From NCBI RefSeq assembly GCF_003931855.1, contig NZ_CP034248.1:620001-684000 (forward strand): DNA of 64,000 nucleotides. Reading direction: 5' to 3'. The notes under the pieces were generated by a model, which was given only the letters and a program-made list of their open reading frames with translations, made no database searches and was not told where the DNA came from. Both the position numbers and the translations under genes were made by a program. Source of the stretch: Paenibacillus lentus (GTDB lineage Bacteria; Bacillota; Bacilli; Paenibacillales; Paenibacillaceae). Positions 8,865 to 17,696 of this stretch are shown one piece after another (the first letter of the stretch is position 1; each line of letters begins with the position of its first letter).

Positions 8865-9842
8865 TTAAGCTGTACCCCGTATAACTAGCTCCACAGGCAA
8901 AGCGTTTCTAATTTCAACGGTTTCACCTTCCACCTGCTTACTAAGCAGTTCGACAGCCAGCTTGCCAAAGTCATCAATCGGCTGGCGAATAGTGGTCAAC
9001 TCCGGTGATAGCCAACGAGCCGCGTTTACATCATCATAGCCGATGATTTTGACGTCCTCTGGCACTCGCTTCCCTGCCAGCTCGCATTCTTTCAATGCAA
9101 ATGCGCCGATAATATCGCTTGTCGCAAATATGCCGTCAATGTCCGGATGCGCGACCAGCAGCTCACGCAGCAGCTGCTCATAACGCGCTTGGTCAAATAC
9201 GTTCATATCCGTCTGAATAATGAGATGGGCGACGCCATGCCGCTGAACAACATCACGAAACGCATCCGTTCTGCGATTTGCCAGCAGATCGAGCTGTAAA
9301 TTACCGCAAATATGGGCGATCTTGCGGCAGCCTTGGCTGACTAACCTTTCCGTAGCTAGTCTGCCCCCCTCGTAATTGTCTGAGCTGATGTAAGGGATAT
9401 CCTCTCTGATCTGCCGGTCAAATGTAATAATCGGCGAACGAAGGCTCATGAAATCATCTACCTCCAAGGTGTGACTCCCCATCATAATCCCATCGACGCG
9501 ATTGCGCTTCAGCATTTCGATATAGTCCCGCTCCTTCACGGGATCAAGCTGCGAGTTGCACAACAGCACCTTATACCCTTTCTGATAAGCGTAATATTCT
9601 ATGCGATCCGCCAGTTCGCTAAAAAACGGATGAGACACACTAGGAACAATGAGGCCTAATATGTTCGACTGCTTGCGAAGCAGGGAGCGAGCAATCTCAT
9701 TGGGCTGGTACCCCAGTTCGTCCATAGCCGCATATACCTTGGTGCGCGTAGCTTCACTGATATAACCCCGATTATTCATTACGCGGGATACCGTCGTGAC
9801 GGATACCCCGGCCTTTAATGCCACATCATGAATCGTTGCCAT
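8865..9842 (-). CDS. LacI-family repressor of sucrose-type operon
   Basis: A 325-residue LacI/GalR regulator. The N-terminus carries the helix-turn-helix (IHDVALKAGVSVTTVSRVMN, about residues 4-23) and the hinge helix region (ARSLLRK, near 53-59); a periplasmic-binding-protein-like sugar domain follows. It lies directly upstream of, and in the same direction as, the binding-protein/permease/GH32/fructokinase operon, separated by its own terminator and by an operator-promoter region. I infer that it represses this operon until fructose, sucrose or a related sugar binds. AAAGGGAAC lies before the ATG. Effector not established by sequence. Confidence 0.9.
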   Translation of the reverse strand: MATIHDVALKAGVSVTTVSRVMNNRGYISEATRTKVYAAMDELGYQPNEIARSLLRKQSNILGLIVPSVSHPFFSELADRIEYYAYQKGYKVLLCNSQLDPVKERDYIEMLKRNRVDGIMMGSHTLEVDDFMSLRSPIITFDRQIREDIPYISSDNYEGGRLATERLVSQGCRKIAHICGNLQLDLLANRRTDAFRDVVQRHGVAHLIIQTDMNVFDQARYEQLLRELLVAHPDIDGIFATSDIIGAFALKECELAGKRVPEDVKIIGYDDVNAARWLSPELTTIRQPIDDFGKLAVELLSKQVEGETVEIRNALPVELVIRGTA

Positions 9843-9950
9843 GCTTGTTCCCTTTCATAATCGTATTATTCAATAAGTCAATAACTCAACTATACCCGAC
9901 GGATTATTTTGGGACAAGGAACAAGGAGCGAAGAGTACCGTCTCACGGAC

Positions 9951-11186
9951 TCATTCATGCTGTCTGCGTCTGGCTGTAATAGCAAGCAGTAGAACCGGAA
10001 CTAAGGCGACCGCGCCGCATAGTATCCAGGATATTTGAATCGGGGTCTGATCGGATGTCAAATCCGTAAAATTCCGGCCGATGATCCCGGTGACAATCAG
10101 GCCAATGCATACCCCAAGCTGAGAAACTGCTGAGTCAAAAGATAATAGGGTGGAACGATACTCATCAGAAATTCTTTTGTTCAAGTAAATTTGCTTCGCC
10201 GCCGGGTACATTCCCCGACCCACCTCATAAATCAAGAAAGTCATCAGCACCGGATAAAACGTATTGAGAGAGCCCGCAAAAATAAGCCAAACGCCGATCA
10301 TCCCGCAAGCATACATAAGCACTCTAATGTCGCTATTGTTCTTGCTCAACTTTCGTACGATGTAACTGCCCAATGTCATACAAAGGGAATAAGCTGCCTT
10401 GATGATGCCCATAATCCAAACTCCCTGTTCAGAGAGCCCTACAAGTCGAGGCTGTTGAAAGGTATTGCCCGCAGAATTGGAGAAGCTGATAAACAGTCCG
10501 ATTATAAAAATGATCCATATCGACTTGTTTTGCAGACTAATTCCGACACTTTCCCGAATGATGGCGAATATATTTCTACTCTTGATTCGAGCAAATCCTC
10601 TTTTATTCTCATGCATATAGAAGACACATAACAAGATTGCTAACAAAGTAGATAGAATACTGGCGAGCCAGGGGAGGGAGTAACTATACATAGCGAGAAA
10701 CGCCCCCAATAAACCGCAAATAAATCCAGCAATATACTGGATACTATTCACCGTCGTAAATAGAACCTCCATCGGCTGATGACTATTCTCCACGGCCCAT
10801 GACTCCAGTGAACCCGATTGCAGACATATCGCCAAACCGCCAAATATTTGGGCAACAACCAGCACTTCCATCCGCTCCGATTGCATAAATAAAATGCTGT
10901 ATATGAGAAAGCAGACGAGCCCTAGAATGATAGAGATCTTACGGCCATATTTATCGGCTATAGCGCCCGTCGGAATTTCAAACAGAAAAATGCTAACAAA
11001 AAAAATAACAAGCAAAAAATTTGCGGTTTGTAGCGACAGCCCCTTGGCCAGGAGAAATAAAATTAACGTGGTGCCCGTAATCTCACTCATGAAAAACTGA
11101 AGGAACCCCACCGTATAAAATAATTTATGAGCTTGAACCCGCAACCGCACCTCTTCCTTTCTTTTCTGAAATCGATCTTCTTCCAA
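9951..11186 (-). CDS. MFS transporter, 12 membrane segments
   Basis: A 411-residue major facilitator protein. The conserved loop between segments 2 and 3 reads IADKYGRKISI (motif A, G-x-x-x-D-R/K-x-G-R-R/K), and about 12 hydrophobic segments can be counted. Substrate cannot be read from the sequence; the drug/peptide-efflux type is as likely as nutrient uptake. The TTG at 11186 has no clear ribosome site; a TTG at 11144 preceded by GGAAGAGG is an alternative start that would remove 14 residues. It is separated from the LacI gene by about 108 bp and its regulation is not evident. Confidence 0.8.
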   Translation of the reverse strand: MEEDRFQKRKEEVRLRVQAHKLFYTVGFLQFFMSEITGTTLILFLLAKGLSLQTANFLLVIFFVSIFLFEIPTGAIADKYGRKISIILGLVCFLIYSILFMQSERMEVLVVAQIFGGLAICLQSGSLESWAVENSHQPMEVLFTTVNSIQYIAGFICGLLGAFLAMYSYSLPWLASILSTLLAILLCVFYMHENKRGFARIKSRNIFAIIRESVGISLQNKSIWIIFIIGLFISFSNSAGNTFQQPRLVGLSEQGVWIMGIIKAAYSLCMTLGSYIVRKLSKNNSDIRVLMYACGMIGVWLIFAGSLNTFYPVLMTFLIYEVGRGMYPAAKQIYLNKRISDEYRSTLLSFDSAVSQLGVCIGLIVTGIIGRNFTDLTSDQTPIQISWILCGAVALVPVLLLAITARRRQHE

Positions 11187-11274
11187 GGAATGCAGTTAAT
11201 TATATGGGTAAAAGTGGAACTTCAATATGACTTTCGTAACAATTTCACATTTATACTTATCCGTAATACACACG

Positions 11275-11317
11275 AAAAAACTCATATCCACATCGGGAAC
11301 GATGTCGATATGAGTTT
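11275..11317 (-). terminator. Terminator after CPBP protease gene
   Basis: On the minus strand a long stem (ACTCATATCGACATCG / CGATGTGGATATGAGT, one mismatch) followed by TTTTTT. It lies 35 bases after the stop of the CPBP gene. Confidence 0.88.
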
Positions 11318-11351
11318 CAGAGAAATTACATATCCGAATGAGATCTCGTTA

Positions 11352-12245
11352 TTATTTCCGCAGCGAAGGTACGGCTGTCTCGTCAAGCTGCTTCCTTCTA
11401 TTCCGATACAACATATTTACGGCCATGGTGCCCAGGATTAATACCACTACGGATATTACACTACCCTCGATACCAAAGATCCCTCCCGATATCCAGGCAG
11501 GCCCTTGATCCGTGGCACTCAGCAAAGAGTATTCGGAAACCGTTCCCGAGACATTAAAGCCATATATGTAGCCTTGAAAGTAATTCCAGGTTAAATGCAA
11601 GCCGATCGGCCACCATAACCCGCCAGTAACCTCGCGCGCGACCGCCATAATCACTCCAGCCATGAACAGATTGGCGATGGGCAACGGGGTACTGAATACG
11701 CCCGGGTTCATGCTATGTAATAGTGCAAACAAGATTGAGCTTACTACAATGGCAGGCGTTTTCCCATAATGATAGCGCAGTAGACCCTGGATATATCCGC
11801 GTGAGTAAATTTCCTCCGATATGGCCACACCCACGAACAGAACCGCTCCCTTCAGCATAGGAACAAGCATATCCTGATCCCACGCCGCCGTCTGCCAAGC
11901 GATTCCGCCACAAGCCCAGATGAAGACAGCCGAGAGCGAGATCAGAATAATGCCTCCCACAGCACCATGTAGAGCGAATGCCGCTCCATGCGGCTGCTTT
12001 AACCCAAATGACCATCCTTTCCTCCGTTCAAAGAACGCGTACATTGCAAAGGAGCTCGCAATAAACAATATCATTTGCAGGTAATGAACCAGCAGACTCT
12101 CCCCGATCGAGGTTCCCAATTCATCCAAGTTCTTTCCCGAAGCAACGCCTACAACCGCAAAAATAAATGAAACGATCGTCATCGCCACCATAACCATCAC
12201 AAAGCTTAGTACAATTTTACCCAGCACAGAGGCATGAGTCTTCAT
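11352..12245 (-). CDS. CPBP-family intramembrane metalloprotease (Abi)
   Basis: A polytopic membrane protein of 297 residues. The CPBP/Abi signature is present: the EExxxR motif in SEEIYSRGYIQGLL, followed by a second motif with LLHSMNP and a third with GLHLTWNY, which together hold the glutamate and histidine catalytic residues. In bacteria, members act in bacteriocin self-immunity, protein processing or stress signalling; the exact role here is unknown. The start at 12245 is preferred because AAGGAAGGTGG lies just upstream; nine extra codons are open before it. Single-gene transcript with its own terminator. Confidence 0.88.
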   Translation of the reverse strand: MKTHASVLGKIVLSFVMVMVAMTIVSFIFAVVGVASGKNLDELGTSIGESLLVHYLQMILFIASSFAMYAFFERRKGWSFGLKQPHGAAFALHGAVGGIILISLSAVFIWACGGIAWQTAAWDQDMLVPMLKGAVLFVGVAISEEIYSRGYIQGLLRYHYGKTPAIVVSSILFALLHSMNPGVFSTPLPIANLFMAGVIMAVAREVTGGLWWPIGLHLTWNYFQGYIYGFNVSGTVSEYSLLSATDQGPAWISGGIFGIEGSVISVVVLILGTMAVNMLYRNRRKQLDETAVPSLRK

Positions 12246-12431
12246 AAGCCACCTTCCTTCCCCACCATGCAATCCTTAATTGCAGTAATGATTTCCGATA
12301 CAACTATAGCCTTGGTTTCTTTATGCTGTCAATCCAAATTATAGGCGGCTTAGCCGCGACATATATTCAACAGCGGTAGTCCCATACCCATTCTTGAAAT
12401 GCTTGTTTCAAATGGGCTAGATCTACTTGCC

Positions 12432-12469
12432 TTGCCAAGCCCATTTAAATCGTGTACGATTTAATCGTA
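12432..12469 (+). promoter_or_regulatory. Promoter with two overlapping OhrR-like operators
   Basis: TACGATTTAATCGTA (12455-12469) is a near-perfect palindrome close to the TACAATT-AATTGTA pattern bound by Bacillus OhrR. A second, perfect 18-base palindrome TAAATCGTGTACGATTTA (12446-12463) overlaps it and shares its left half. Both cover a promoter-like pair, TTGCCA (12432-12437) and TACGAT (12455-12460) with a 17-base spacer. The two genes downstream are a peroxidase and an OhrR-like regulator, so peroxide-inducible autoregulation is likely. Confidence 0.7.
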
Positions 12470-12533
12470 AGCGATATATATATAAAGATATGATCGTTCT
12501 CTAAATAAATGAAAATATCAGGGAGGTTTATCA

Positions 12534-13010
12534 ATGAATAGCGTATATGATTTCCAGGTTAAAATGACGAATGGGAAGCAGAAGTCGCTTCAAGACTACA
12601 AAGGACATCCTTTAATTATCGTGAACACCGCCAGCAAATGCGGATTTGCACCTCAATTTGGCGGGCTTCAGGAGCTATACAGCAAGTATCAGGATCAGGG
12701 ATTAGTCATCCTGGGATTCCCCAGCGATCAATTCAACAATCAGGAGTATGATAATATAGATGAGACGACGCAGTTCTGCCAGATCAATTACGGCGTAACC
12801 TTCCCGATTTTTGCCAAAGTCGATGTCAACGGGGAGCATGAGGACGCCTTATTCACATATTTGAAGCAGCAGCAAAAGGGCGTACTGTCCAGCAAAATCA
12901 AATGGAATTTCACCAAATTCCTCGTTGACCGGGAAGGGAAAGTCGTCAAGAGATACAGCCCAACGGTCGTGCCTAGTAAAATCGAAAAAGATCTCATCCC
13001 ATTGCTATAA
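12534..13010 (+). CDS. Glutathione peroxidase-family thiol peroxidase
   Basis: A 158-residue peroxidase of the GPx fold (BsaA-like) that reduces hydroperoxides with a thiol donor, probably thioredoxin or bacillithiol and not glutathione. The catalytic residues are visible: peroxidatic Cys36 in NTASKCGF, Gln70 in FNNQEYDN, and Trp124-Asn125 in KWNFTKF. Cys82 is the likely resolving cysteine. GGGAGG lies upstream of the ATG. An ohrR-like gene follows 66 bp later, and OhrR-type palindromes lie in the promoter, which places the gene in an organic-peroxide response. Confidence 0.92.
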   Translation: MNSVYDFQVKMTNGKQKSLQDYKGHPLIIVNTASKCGFAPQFGGLQELYSKYQDQGLVILGFPSDQFNNQEYDNIDETTQFCQINYGVTFPIFAKVDVNGEHEDALFTYLKQQQKGVLSSKIKWNFTKFLVDREGKVVKRYSPTVVPSKIEKDLIPLL

Positions 13011-13076
13011 GACGTTTCAACGCTTCATAAACCCATTTCGAATAACCTAATTTTAAACATAAACAAGGTGAACATT

Positions 13077-13514
13077 GTGGAAGATTTTTTGACGCTAAAA
13101 AAACAGCTCTGCTTTGCCGTCTATGAGACAGCTAGTGAATTTAACAAGCTCTATGCCGGCATACTCCAGCCCTTCGGGTTAACCTACCCTCAGTATTTAG
13201 TTCTGCTTGCGCTATGGGAGAAGGATGGGATCACTGTCAAGGAGCTAGGAGAGAAGCTGGATCTGGGAACGGGTACGTTAACCCCTATGCTCGCTCGGAT
13301 GGAAGCCAACGGCTGGGTGCAAAAAAGACGCTCCGAGTTGGATGAAAGGAAAGTATTTATCTATTTACAGCCTAAGGCATTAGAGGAAAAGTCGGATATT
13401 ACGCTTAAAATCAGTGAAGAAATACGTTCCTGCCAGATCGGGCTTGAAGATTATGAGCAATTGATGCGGCAGTTGAATGACCTGCACAGAAAATTGAAAG
13501 ACAGAAGCTCATAA
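13077..13514 (+). CDS. ohrR: OhrR-like MarR-family peroxide sensor
   Basis: A 145-residue MarR-family repressor. Alignment by eye with Bacillus OhrR is good across the protein: the reactive Cys is at residue 12 (KKQLCFAVYETAS), and the TYPQYLVLLALWE segment and the winged helix (LGTGTLTPMLARMEANGWV, then the RRSELDERK wing) follow. A single conserved cysteine near the N-terminus fits the one-Cys OhrR mechanism. I choose the GTG at 13077, because the GTG at 13068 lies inside the ribosome site AAGGTGA. It is downstream of the peroxidase and probably represses the shared promoter. Confidence 0.88.
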   Translation: MEDFLTLKKQLCFAVYETASEFNKLYAGILQPFGLTYPQYLVLLALWEKDGITVKELGEKLDLGTGTLTPMLARMEANGWVQKRRSELDERKVFIYLQPKALEEKSDITLKISEEIRSCQIGLEDYEQLMRQLNDLHRKLKDRSS

Positions 13515-13538
13515 AGCCTTGGAAAAGGAAATGACTGA

Positions 13539-13568
13539 GACGCGAACCTTATGCGGTTCGCGTCTTTA
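13539..13568 (+). terminator. Terminator after ohrR
   Basis: Perfect 10-base arms GACGCGAACC / GGTTCGCGTC around TTATGC, then TTTATT. It ends the peroxidase-ohrR unit and may also serve the LacI-type gene that ends at 13635 from the other strand. Confidence 0.85.
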
Positions 13569-13634
13569 TTACTATGAGAAGATCAACACCAACGCCTAGT
13601 TAGTGCTTCTTTGCTTTTTCTCATCATATCCTCC

Positions 13635-14645
13635 TTACTCTGCCCCTTTGGAAGATTCCTTAACAACTAGCCTCGCGTCTACTTTGAAGCTCCGTTTATC
13701 CGCCCACACATTATCGTTCATCTGATCGATCAGCTTCTCTGTCATCACAGCTCCCATCGCATAAAGCGGCTGCTCCACCGAGCTGATTCGTGGCCTGACG
13801 TAATTAGTCAGCCTAATATTATCGACCCCGGCGACAGCCAATTGATCTGGGATAGATATGCCTAGCTCAGCGCATGCTTTGTATACCCCAAGCGCCATCT
13901 CGTCGTTCGCGGCAAATACAGCGGTAAAGTCGGATCGATGGCTTCGCAGTCTTTTGAATGCCTCGCAGCCCCCCTCTTCTGAAAAATCCCCGTTGTCCAC
14001 CAAATCGTCTTCATAAGGGATTCCCGCCTCTTGGAGCGCTTTCATATACCCTTCTAAACGTGCCTGACTGTCCATTGCATCAGCATATCCGCAAAGAAAA
14101 GCGATTTTCCGATGTCCCTGCTCTACGAAGTGAACTATCACCTCTCTCGCAAGCTTAACATTATCCGTAAAAGAGCAAGGCATCTGCGGATGTTCAATCT
14201 TGCGGCCGATCAGGCCAATCGTGTACCCGTTGTCGGCATAAACAGCAATCTCCTCGTCCGATAAATTTGGTGTCACCAAAATTAAAGCGTCCACGGTCCG
14301 GTTCATCAATAAAGAGAGAAATTCGAACTCCTTCGCCTTCTGGTTCTGTGCATCACAAATGAGTACCTTATAATGAAGCGAATTAGCCATATTTTCGATG
14401 CCCTTGATAATTTCTGCATAATAAGAAACACGAATATCGGAAACGACGACAGCCAAAGTCATCGTTTTACGGGAACGCAGCTGCTTGCCCATATTGTTGG
14501 GAATATAGTCCAATTCGCGAATGGCCTGCATTACTTTTGCCTTGGTCTTGGCATTCACGAGATTACTCCCGTTCAATACACGGGATACCGTAGCGGGAGA
14601 TACATCGGCTTTCTTCGCCACGTCAATGATTTTACTAACCTTCAT
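13635..14645 (-). CDS. LacI-family regulator
   Basis: A 336-residue LacI/GalR regulator. The helix-turn-helix is at the N-terminus (IIDVAKKADVSPATVSRVLN) with the hinge at QLRSRKTMTLAV, followed by the ligand-binding domain. The start at 14645 is supported by GGGAG 9 bases upstream; a longer GTG form exists but would lack a ribosome site. It lies 61 bp downstream of a truncated GH30 gene in the same direction. I infer that the two once formed one unit, so this regulator may now control genes elsewhere. Confidence 0.87.
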   Translation of the reverse strand: MKVSKIIDVAKKADVSPATVSRVLNGSNLVNAKTKAKVMQAIRELDYIPNNMGKQLRSRKTMTLAVVVSDIRVSYYAEIIKGIENMANSLHYKVLICDAQNQKAKEFEFLSLLMNRTVDALILVTPNLSDEEIAVYADNGYTIGLIGRKIEHPQMPCSFTDNVKLAREVIVHFVEQGHRKIAFLCGYADAMDSQARLEGYMKALQEAGIPYEDDLVDNGDFSEEGGCEAFKRLRSHRSDFTAVFAANDEMALGVYKACAELGISIPDQLAVAGVDNIRLTNYVRPRISSVEQPLYAMGAVMTEKLIDQMNDNVWADKRSFKVDARLVVKESSKGAE

Positions 14646-14706
14646 AAGCGCAAGCTCCCACACTTTCGAGAATGATAATTCTATATATTTTACCGGATTA
14701 CGTGCC

Positions 14707-15789
14707 TTACCATTTGAAGGTCATCATCGATTTGGCGGGGATGTTATAAGTAAAGGCTTGGCTGCCCCACTGAATTTTGATGTTCTGATCGGAGAATTGC
14801 GGGTTGTATACAACCACGACTTTGGAGCCGTCCGGGTTCTTGAACGCCACATTCTTCATATCTCCATAGGTGTTGGATTCAACCCGGTACGCGCCGGGAA
14901 CAACGAATTTACTGTAATGGCCCAGCAGATAGTACTGCTTCTTGAAAATAACGCTATTCTCCGGATTATCACTCCGATTATCCGAATTCTGAATCGTGAT
15001 CATCCCACGGTTGCTATTATTCGGCGCTAGCAGGGTCGGACCGCTTCGCTGATCCAGCGCGAGATTCCACGTAATGATCGATTTTGACCAGTTGCGGGTA
15101 ATGTTGATGAATTCATTCGCCATGTTGTCGAAGCCAGAATGGGTGGCGTTCTCTGGATCATTCCATGTGCCGAAGCCACCTTCTGTGAACCAGATGTCCT
15201 TATCCGGATGGGCATTATGAAGACTCGTCATCTGCGAGCCGTCTCCAATGTCATAATGGTGGAATGCGCTCCCATCAACAAAGTGGCCTTTCCCGGCATT
15301 TTTCAAATCCGTAATTACTTTATTCGGGAAGTTCCAGTCCAGATAATTATGGTCAAAAGTGATGATCTTCGTGTTCAGTCCCGCATTGCGAAACGTTGGA
15401 CCTATGAAATCGCCAATCGCACCGATTTGATCCTGCTCATTCATTTTCATCGTCGGATAGGTGTTCGTTTCATGTAACGGCTCGTTTTGTACCGTAATCG
15501 CGTAAATCGGAATGCCTTCATTTTGATAGGCTTCGACGAATTTTTTCAAATAATCAGCAAAAGTCTGGTAATGCTCCGCCTTCAGCTTGCCGCCGTTTAG
15601 CGTATTCGAATACTTCATCCAGGCCGGGGCACTCCATGTGGAGGCGAACACTTTGATGTTCGGGTTCTTGGCCAAAGCCTGCTTCACCATCGGGACGATG
15701 TACGGCATGTCCCTGCTGATGGAGAAATTGTGCAAATTGTTGTCGTTCGGGGTATCGGCATAAGTGTAGGCATTTGGATGATAGCATGT
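14707..15789 (-). pseudogene. GH30 glucosylceramidase-type hydrolase, N-terminus lost
   Basis: About 350 codons of a GH30 enzyme remain. They include the acid/base Glu in VQNEPLHET, the nucleophile Glu in WFTEGGFG, and the C-terminal beta domain (FVVPGAYRVES, VVVVYNPQ, PAKSMMTFKW). Homology continues upstream of any plausible start (NAYTYADTPND) until a stop at 15790-15792. The signal peptide and the first strands of the barrel (about 100-150 residues) are absent, and an unrelated sequence follows. The shortened frame could only start at an internal TTG (15735) without a ribosome site. I infer a deletion and no active enzyme. Confidence 0.75.
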
Positions 15790-15879
15790 TTATATCGATT
15801 TTTAAAGGAACAAAATTTCGGGTGGGTTCGCAAAAAGCGTTTAAAATGGAGGCCAAACGGCTAATCATGCTCCGTACAT

Positions 15880-15920
15880 AAAAAAACGATGCCTTCGGCT
15901 CGAATGAACTGAAAGCATCG
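15880..15920 (-). terminator. Terminator after aldo/keto reductase gene
   Basis: On the minus strand CGATGCTTTC and GAAGGCATCG arms (one mismatch) around a 14-base loop, followed by seven T. It lies 55 bp after the reductase stop codon. Confidence 0.8.
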
Positions 15921-15974
15921 CTCTAATATCCTATTTTACACGTGCTAAGGCCAACGAATGGACCTTAAAAGCAA

Positions 15975-16958
15975 TTAATAAGCCCCGCGAATATGCTCCG
16001 CTACCTCGCTCCGATAAAAGGCTTGAAGACGCTCCAACTCTTCAGGACGGAATGCTGGAACCTGCAGCGTACCGAGGTTGTCCTCGACCTGGCGAACATT
16101 CTTAAATCCAGGAATGACGCAGGTCACTTCCGGATGATCGAGAATCCAACGCATCGAAGCACGAGCCATATCCCCGCGGCCCTCGGCAATCCAGGACAAC
16201 TGGGAAACCAGCTCAACACCTTTGACAAAAGGTAGGCCCGCAAAGGTCTCACCTACGTTGAATTGCTCGCCGTTCGCGTTGAAATTCCGGTGATCGTCCT
16301 CGCTAAATTTCGTCTCCTTCGTAAATTTGCCCGTCAACAGACCGCTCGCCAGCGGCAACCTCGCCAAAATGCCGACTCCCGCTGCCCTGGCCTCCACGAA
16401 CAATTTCTCCGCTGGCTTCTGGCGGAATATATTGAAGATAACCTGCAGCGCTTTGACGCCAGGCACACTTAAGCAGAACAGCCCCTCTTCCACTGTCTCC
16501 ACAGAGACGCCGTAGTGGCGGATTTTGCCTTCCGCCTTCAGCTTATCCAGCACCTCAAACACCTTGCCATCCTTCAGCACCGCTAGAGGCGGACAGTGAA
16601 TTTGATAAAGGTCAATCCGCTCGCGCTGCAGATGCTTCAAGCTGGCTTCGCAGTAGGCGCGCACCGATGCCTCGGAATACGTGTTGAGGTCATGGATGTC
16701 GCCCGCCCGGCAAAATTTGGTGGCAATATGGATCTCGTCCTCTTTGCCTTTGGTCGCTTTAGCCAGAAGCTCTTCCGCATGACCCGACCCGTATACATCC
16801 GCTGTGTCAAAAAAATTGACGCCATGCTCCATCGCCGTCGCCAAACCACGCAACGCTTCCTGGTCATCCGAGTGACCCCAGCTCCCGCCGATCGCCCATG
16901 TCCCAAAGCTCAGCTCGCTGACTCGTAACTCTGTATCTCCCAATTGCCGATAATTCAT
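15975..16958 (-). CDS. Aldo/keto reductase
   Basis: A 327-residue NAD(P)H-dependent reductase of the aldo/keto reductase superfamily. Catalytic residues are recognisable: Asp and Tyr in FFDTADVYGSGHAEELLAK, Lys in IHIATKF, and His in LYQIHCPP. The C-terminal IPGFKNVRQVEDNL is the usual cofactor-binding segment. The start at 16958 has AAGGAGGA 8 bases upstream. It stands alone between two GH30-related loci with its own terminator. Substrate not predictable; sugar-aldehyde or general carbonyl reduction are options. Confidence 0.9.
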   Translation of the reverse strand: MNYRQLGDTELRVSELSFGTWAIGGSWGHSDDQEALRGLATAMEHGVNFFDTADVYGSGHAEELLAKATKGKEDEIHIATKFCRAGDIHDLNTYSEASVRAYCEASLKHLQRERIDLYQIHCPPLAVLKDGKVFEVLDKLKAEGKIRHYGVSVETVEEGLFCLSVPGVKALQVIFNIFRQKPAEKLFVEARAAGVGILARLPLASGLLTGKFTKETKFSEDDHRNFNANGEQFNVGETFAGLPFVKGVELVSQLSWIAEGRGDMARASMRWILDHPEVTCVIPGFKNVRQVEDNLGTLQVPAFRPEELERLQAFYRSEVAEHIRGAY

Positions 16959-17079
16959 TGTCCCATCCTCCTTAGTACCCACTCTATTCTGAGCATAGCC
17001 AAAAAAGCGCTTTCCCGCAACATGATAGCAGAAATGCGCTTAATATTAACGGATTTTGGAGCTTTTATCCCTATGATTC

Positions 17080-17393
17080 CTACTTGGCTGCAGCAAACCG
17101 TTGGTACTGATCCATAAATGCCCCTACGCTCTGGACAGGCACGAGATACTTTGCCGTCTTGGTATGGATGATGATCTTATCCATCGAACGGTTAAAACCG
17201 ATCGGAGTAACATTTCCACTATATATTAATCCGTAACTTCAATACGATCAATTTCCTGTTTGCTAAGAGCAAACTTACTGAATATATGTCGGATGACAAC
17301 ATGCTCCCCTTGGAAAGTGACCCGCACCGTGAATAACCGGACAAACACGAAAATAATGGCGGCCGCAATCCCTAAAGACAGAATAATATACAT
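17080..17393 (-). pseudogene. Small membrane protein gene broken by one missing base
   Basis: From ATG 17393 (ribosome site GGAGAG) the frame gives a hydrophobic start (MYIILSLGIAAAIIFVFVR) and a beta-rich stretch, then stops at 17226-17228. If one T is restored at about 17228 (GATTAA to GATTTAA), the frame continues through SGNVTPIGFNRSMDKIIIH to a stop at 17080, giving 104 residues. The continuation reads like the end of a membrane-anchored PH-like domain. The change is a single-base loss in a short T run, so a sequencing error is possible. Confidence 0.65.
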
Positions 17394-17456
17394 TTGGCAT
17401 CTCTCCTCGCTATAATCTAAAACACACTTTCATTCCGTTTAGTTTCATTTAAATTC

Positions 17457-17495
17457 GGAAAGCAGTGACGCTTTCCCAAGCGATTTTATAAAATC
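17457..17495. repeat. Hairpin and palindrome in xynC upstream region
   Basis: GGAAAGC/GCTTTCC arms (17457-17476) and a perfect 14-base palindrome GATTTTATAAAATC (17482-17495). They lie in the roughly 300-bp gap between the broken membrane gene and xynC. Apart from the cre box, nothing else stands out in the gap. Either could be an operator; no regulator can be assigned. Confidence 0.4.
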
Positions 17496-17651
17496 AAGCT
17501 ATTTTATTGCTAAAATACATATTTTTTGGAAGGAAATTGTAAGTTTATCGCTAATTAAGTAATCAGGCACTTATTATTGGTTTTCCCACCGGGAAGGAGG
17601 TCGTTTAGAACGCTAGAACAGCCGAAAACAGGAAGTGACTCAGTCAAGAAA

Positions 17652-17665
17652 CTAAAGCGCTTACA
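17652..17665. promoter_or_regulatory. cre-like box upstream of xynC
   Basis: CTAAAGCGCTTACA matches the cre consensus TGWAANCGNTNWCA at 12 of 14 positions, with the core AAGCGCTTAC intact. It lies 32 bp upstream of the xynC start and suggests catabolite repression of the xylanase. Confidence 0.55.
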
Positions 17666-17696
17666 AGTAGTGTTATTTTGAGAGGAGATGAAGGTC

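Noticed and set aside
15554-15868. Minus-strand frame of 104 codons starting upstream of the GH30 pseudogene
   Set aside because: It runs in a wrong frame through the GH30 sequence; its start lies in unrelated DNA.
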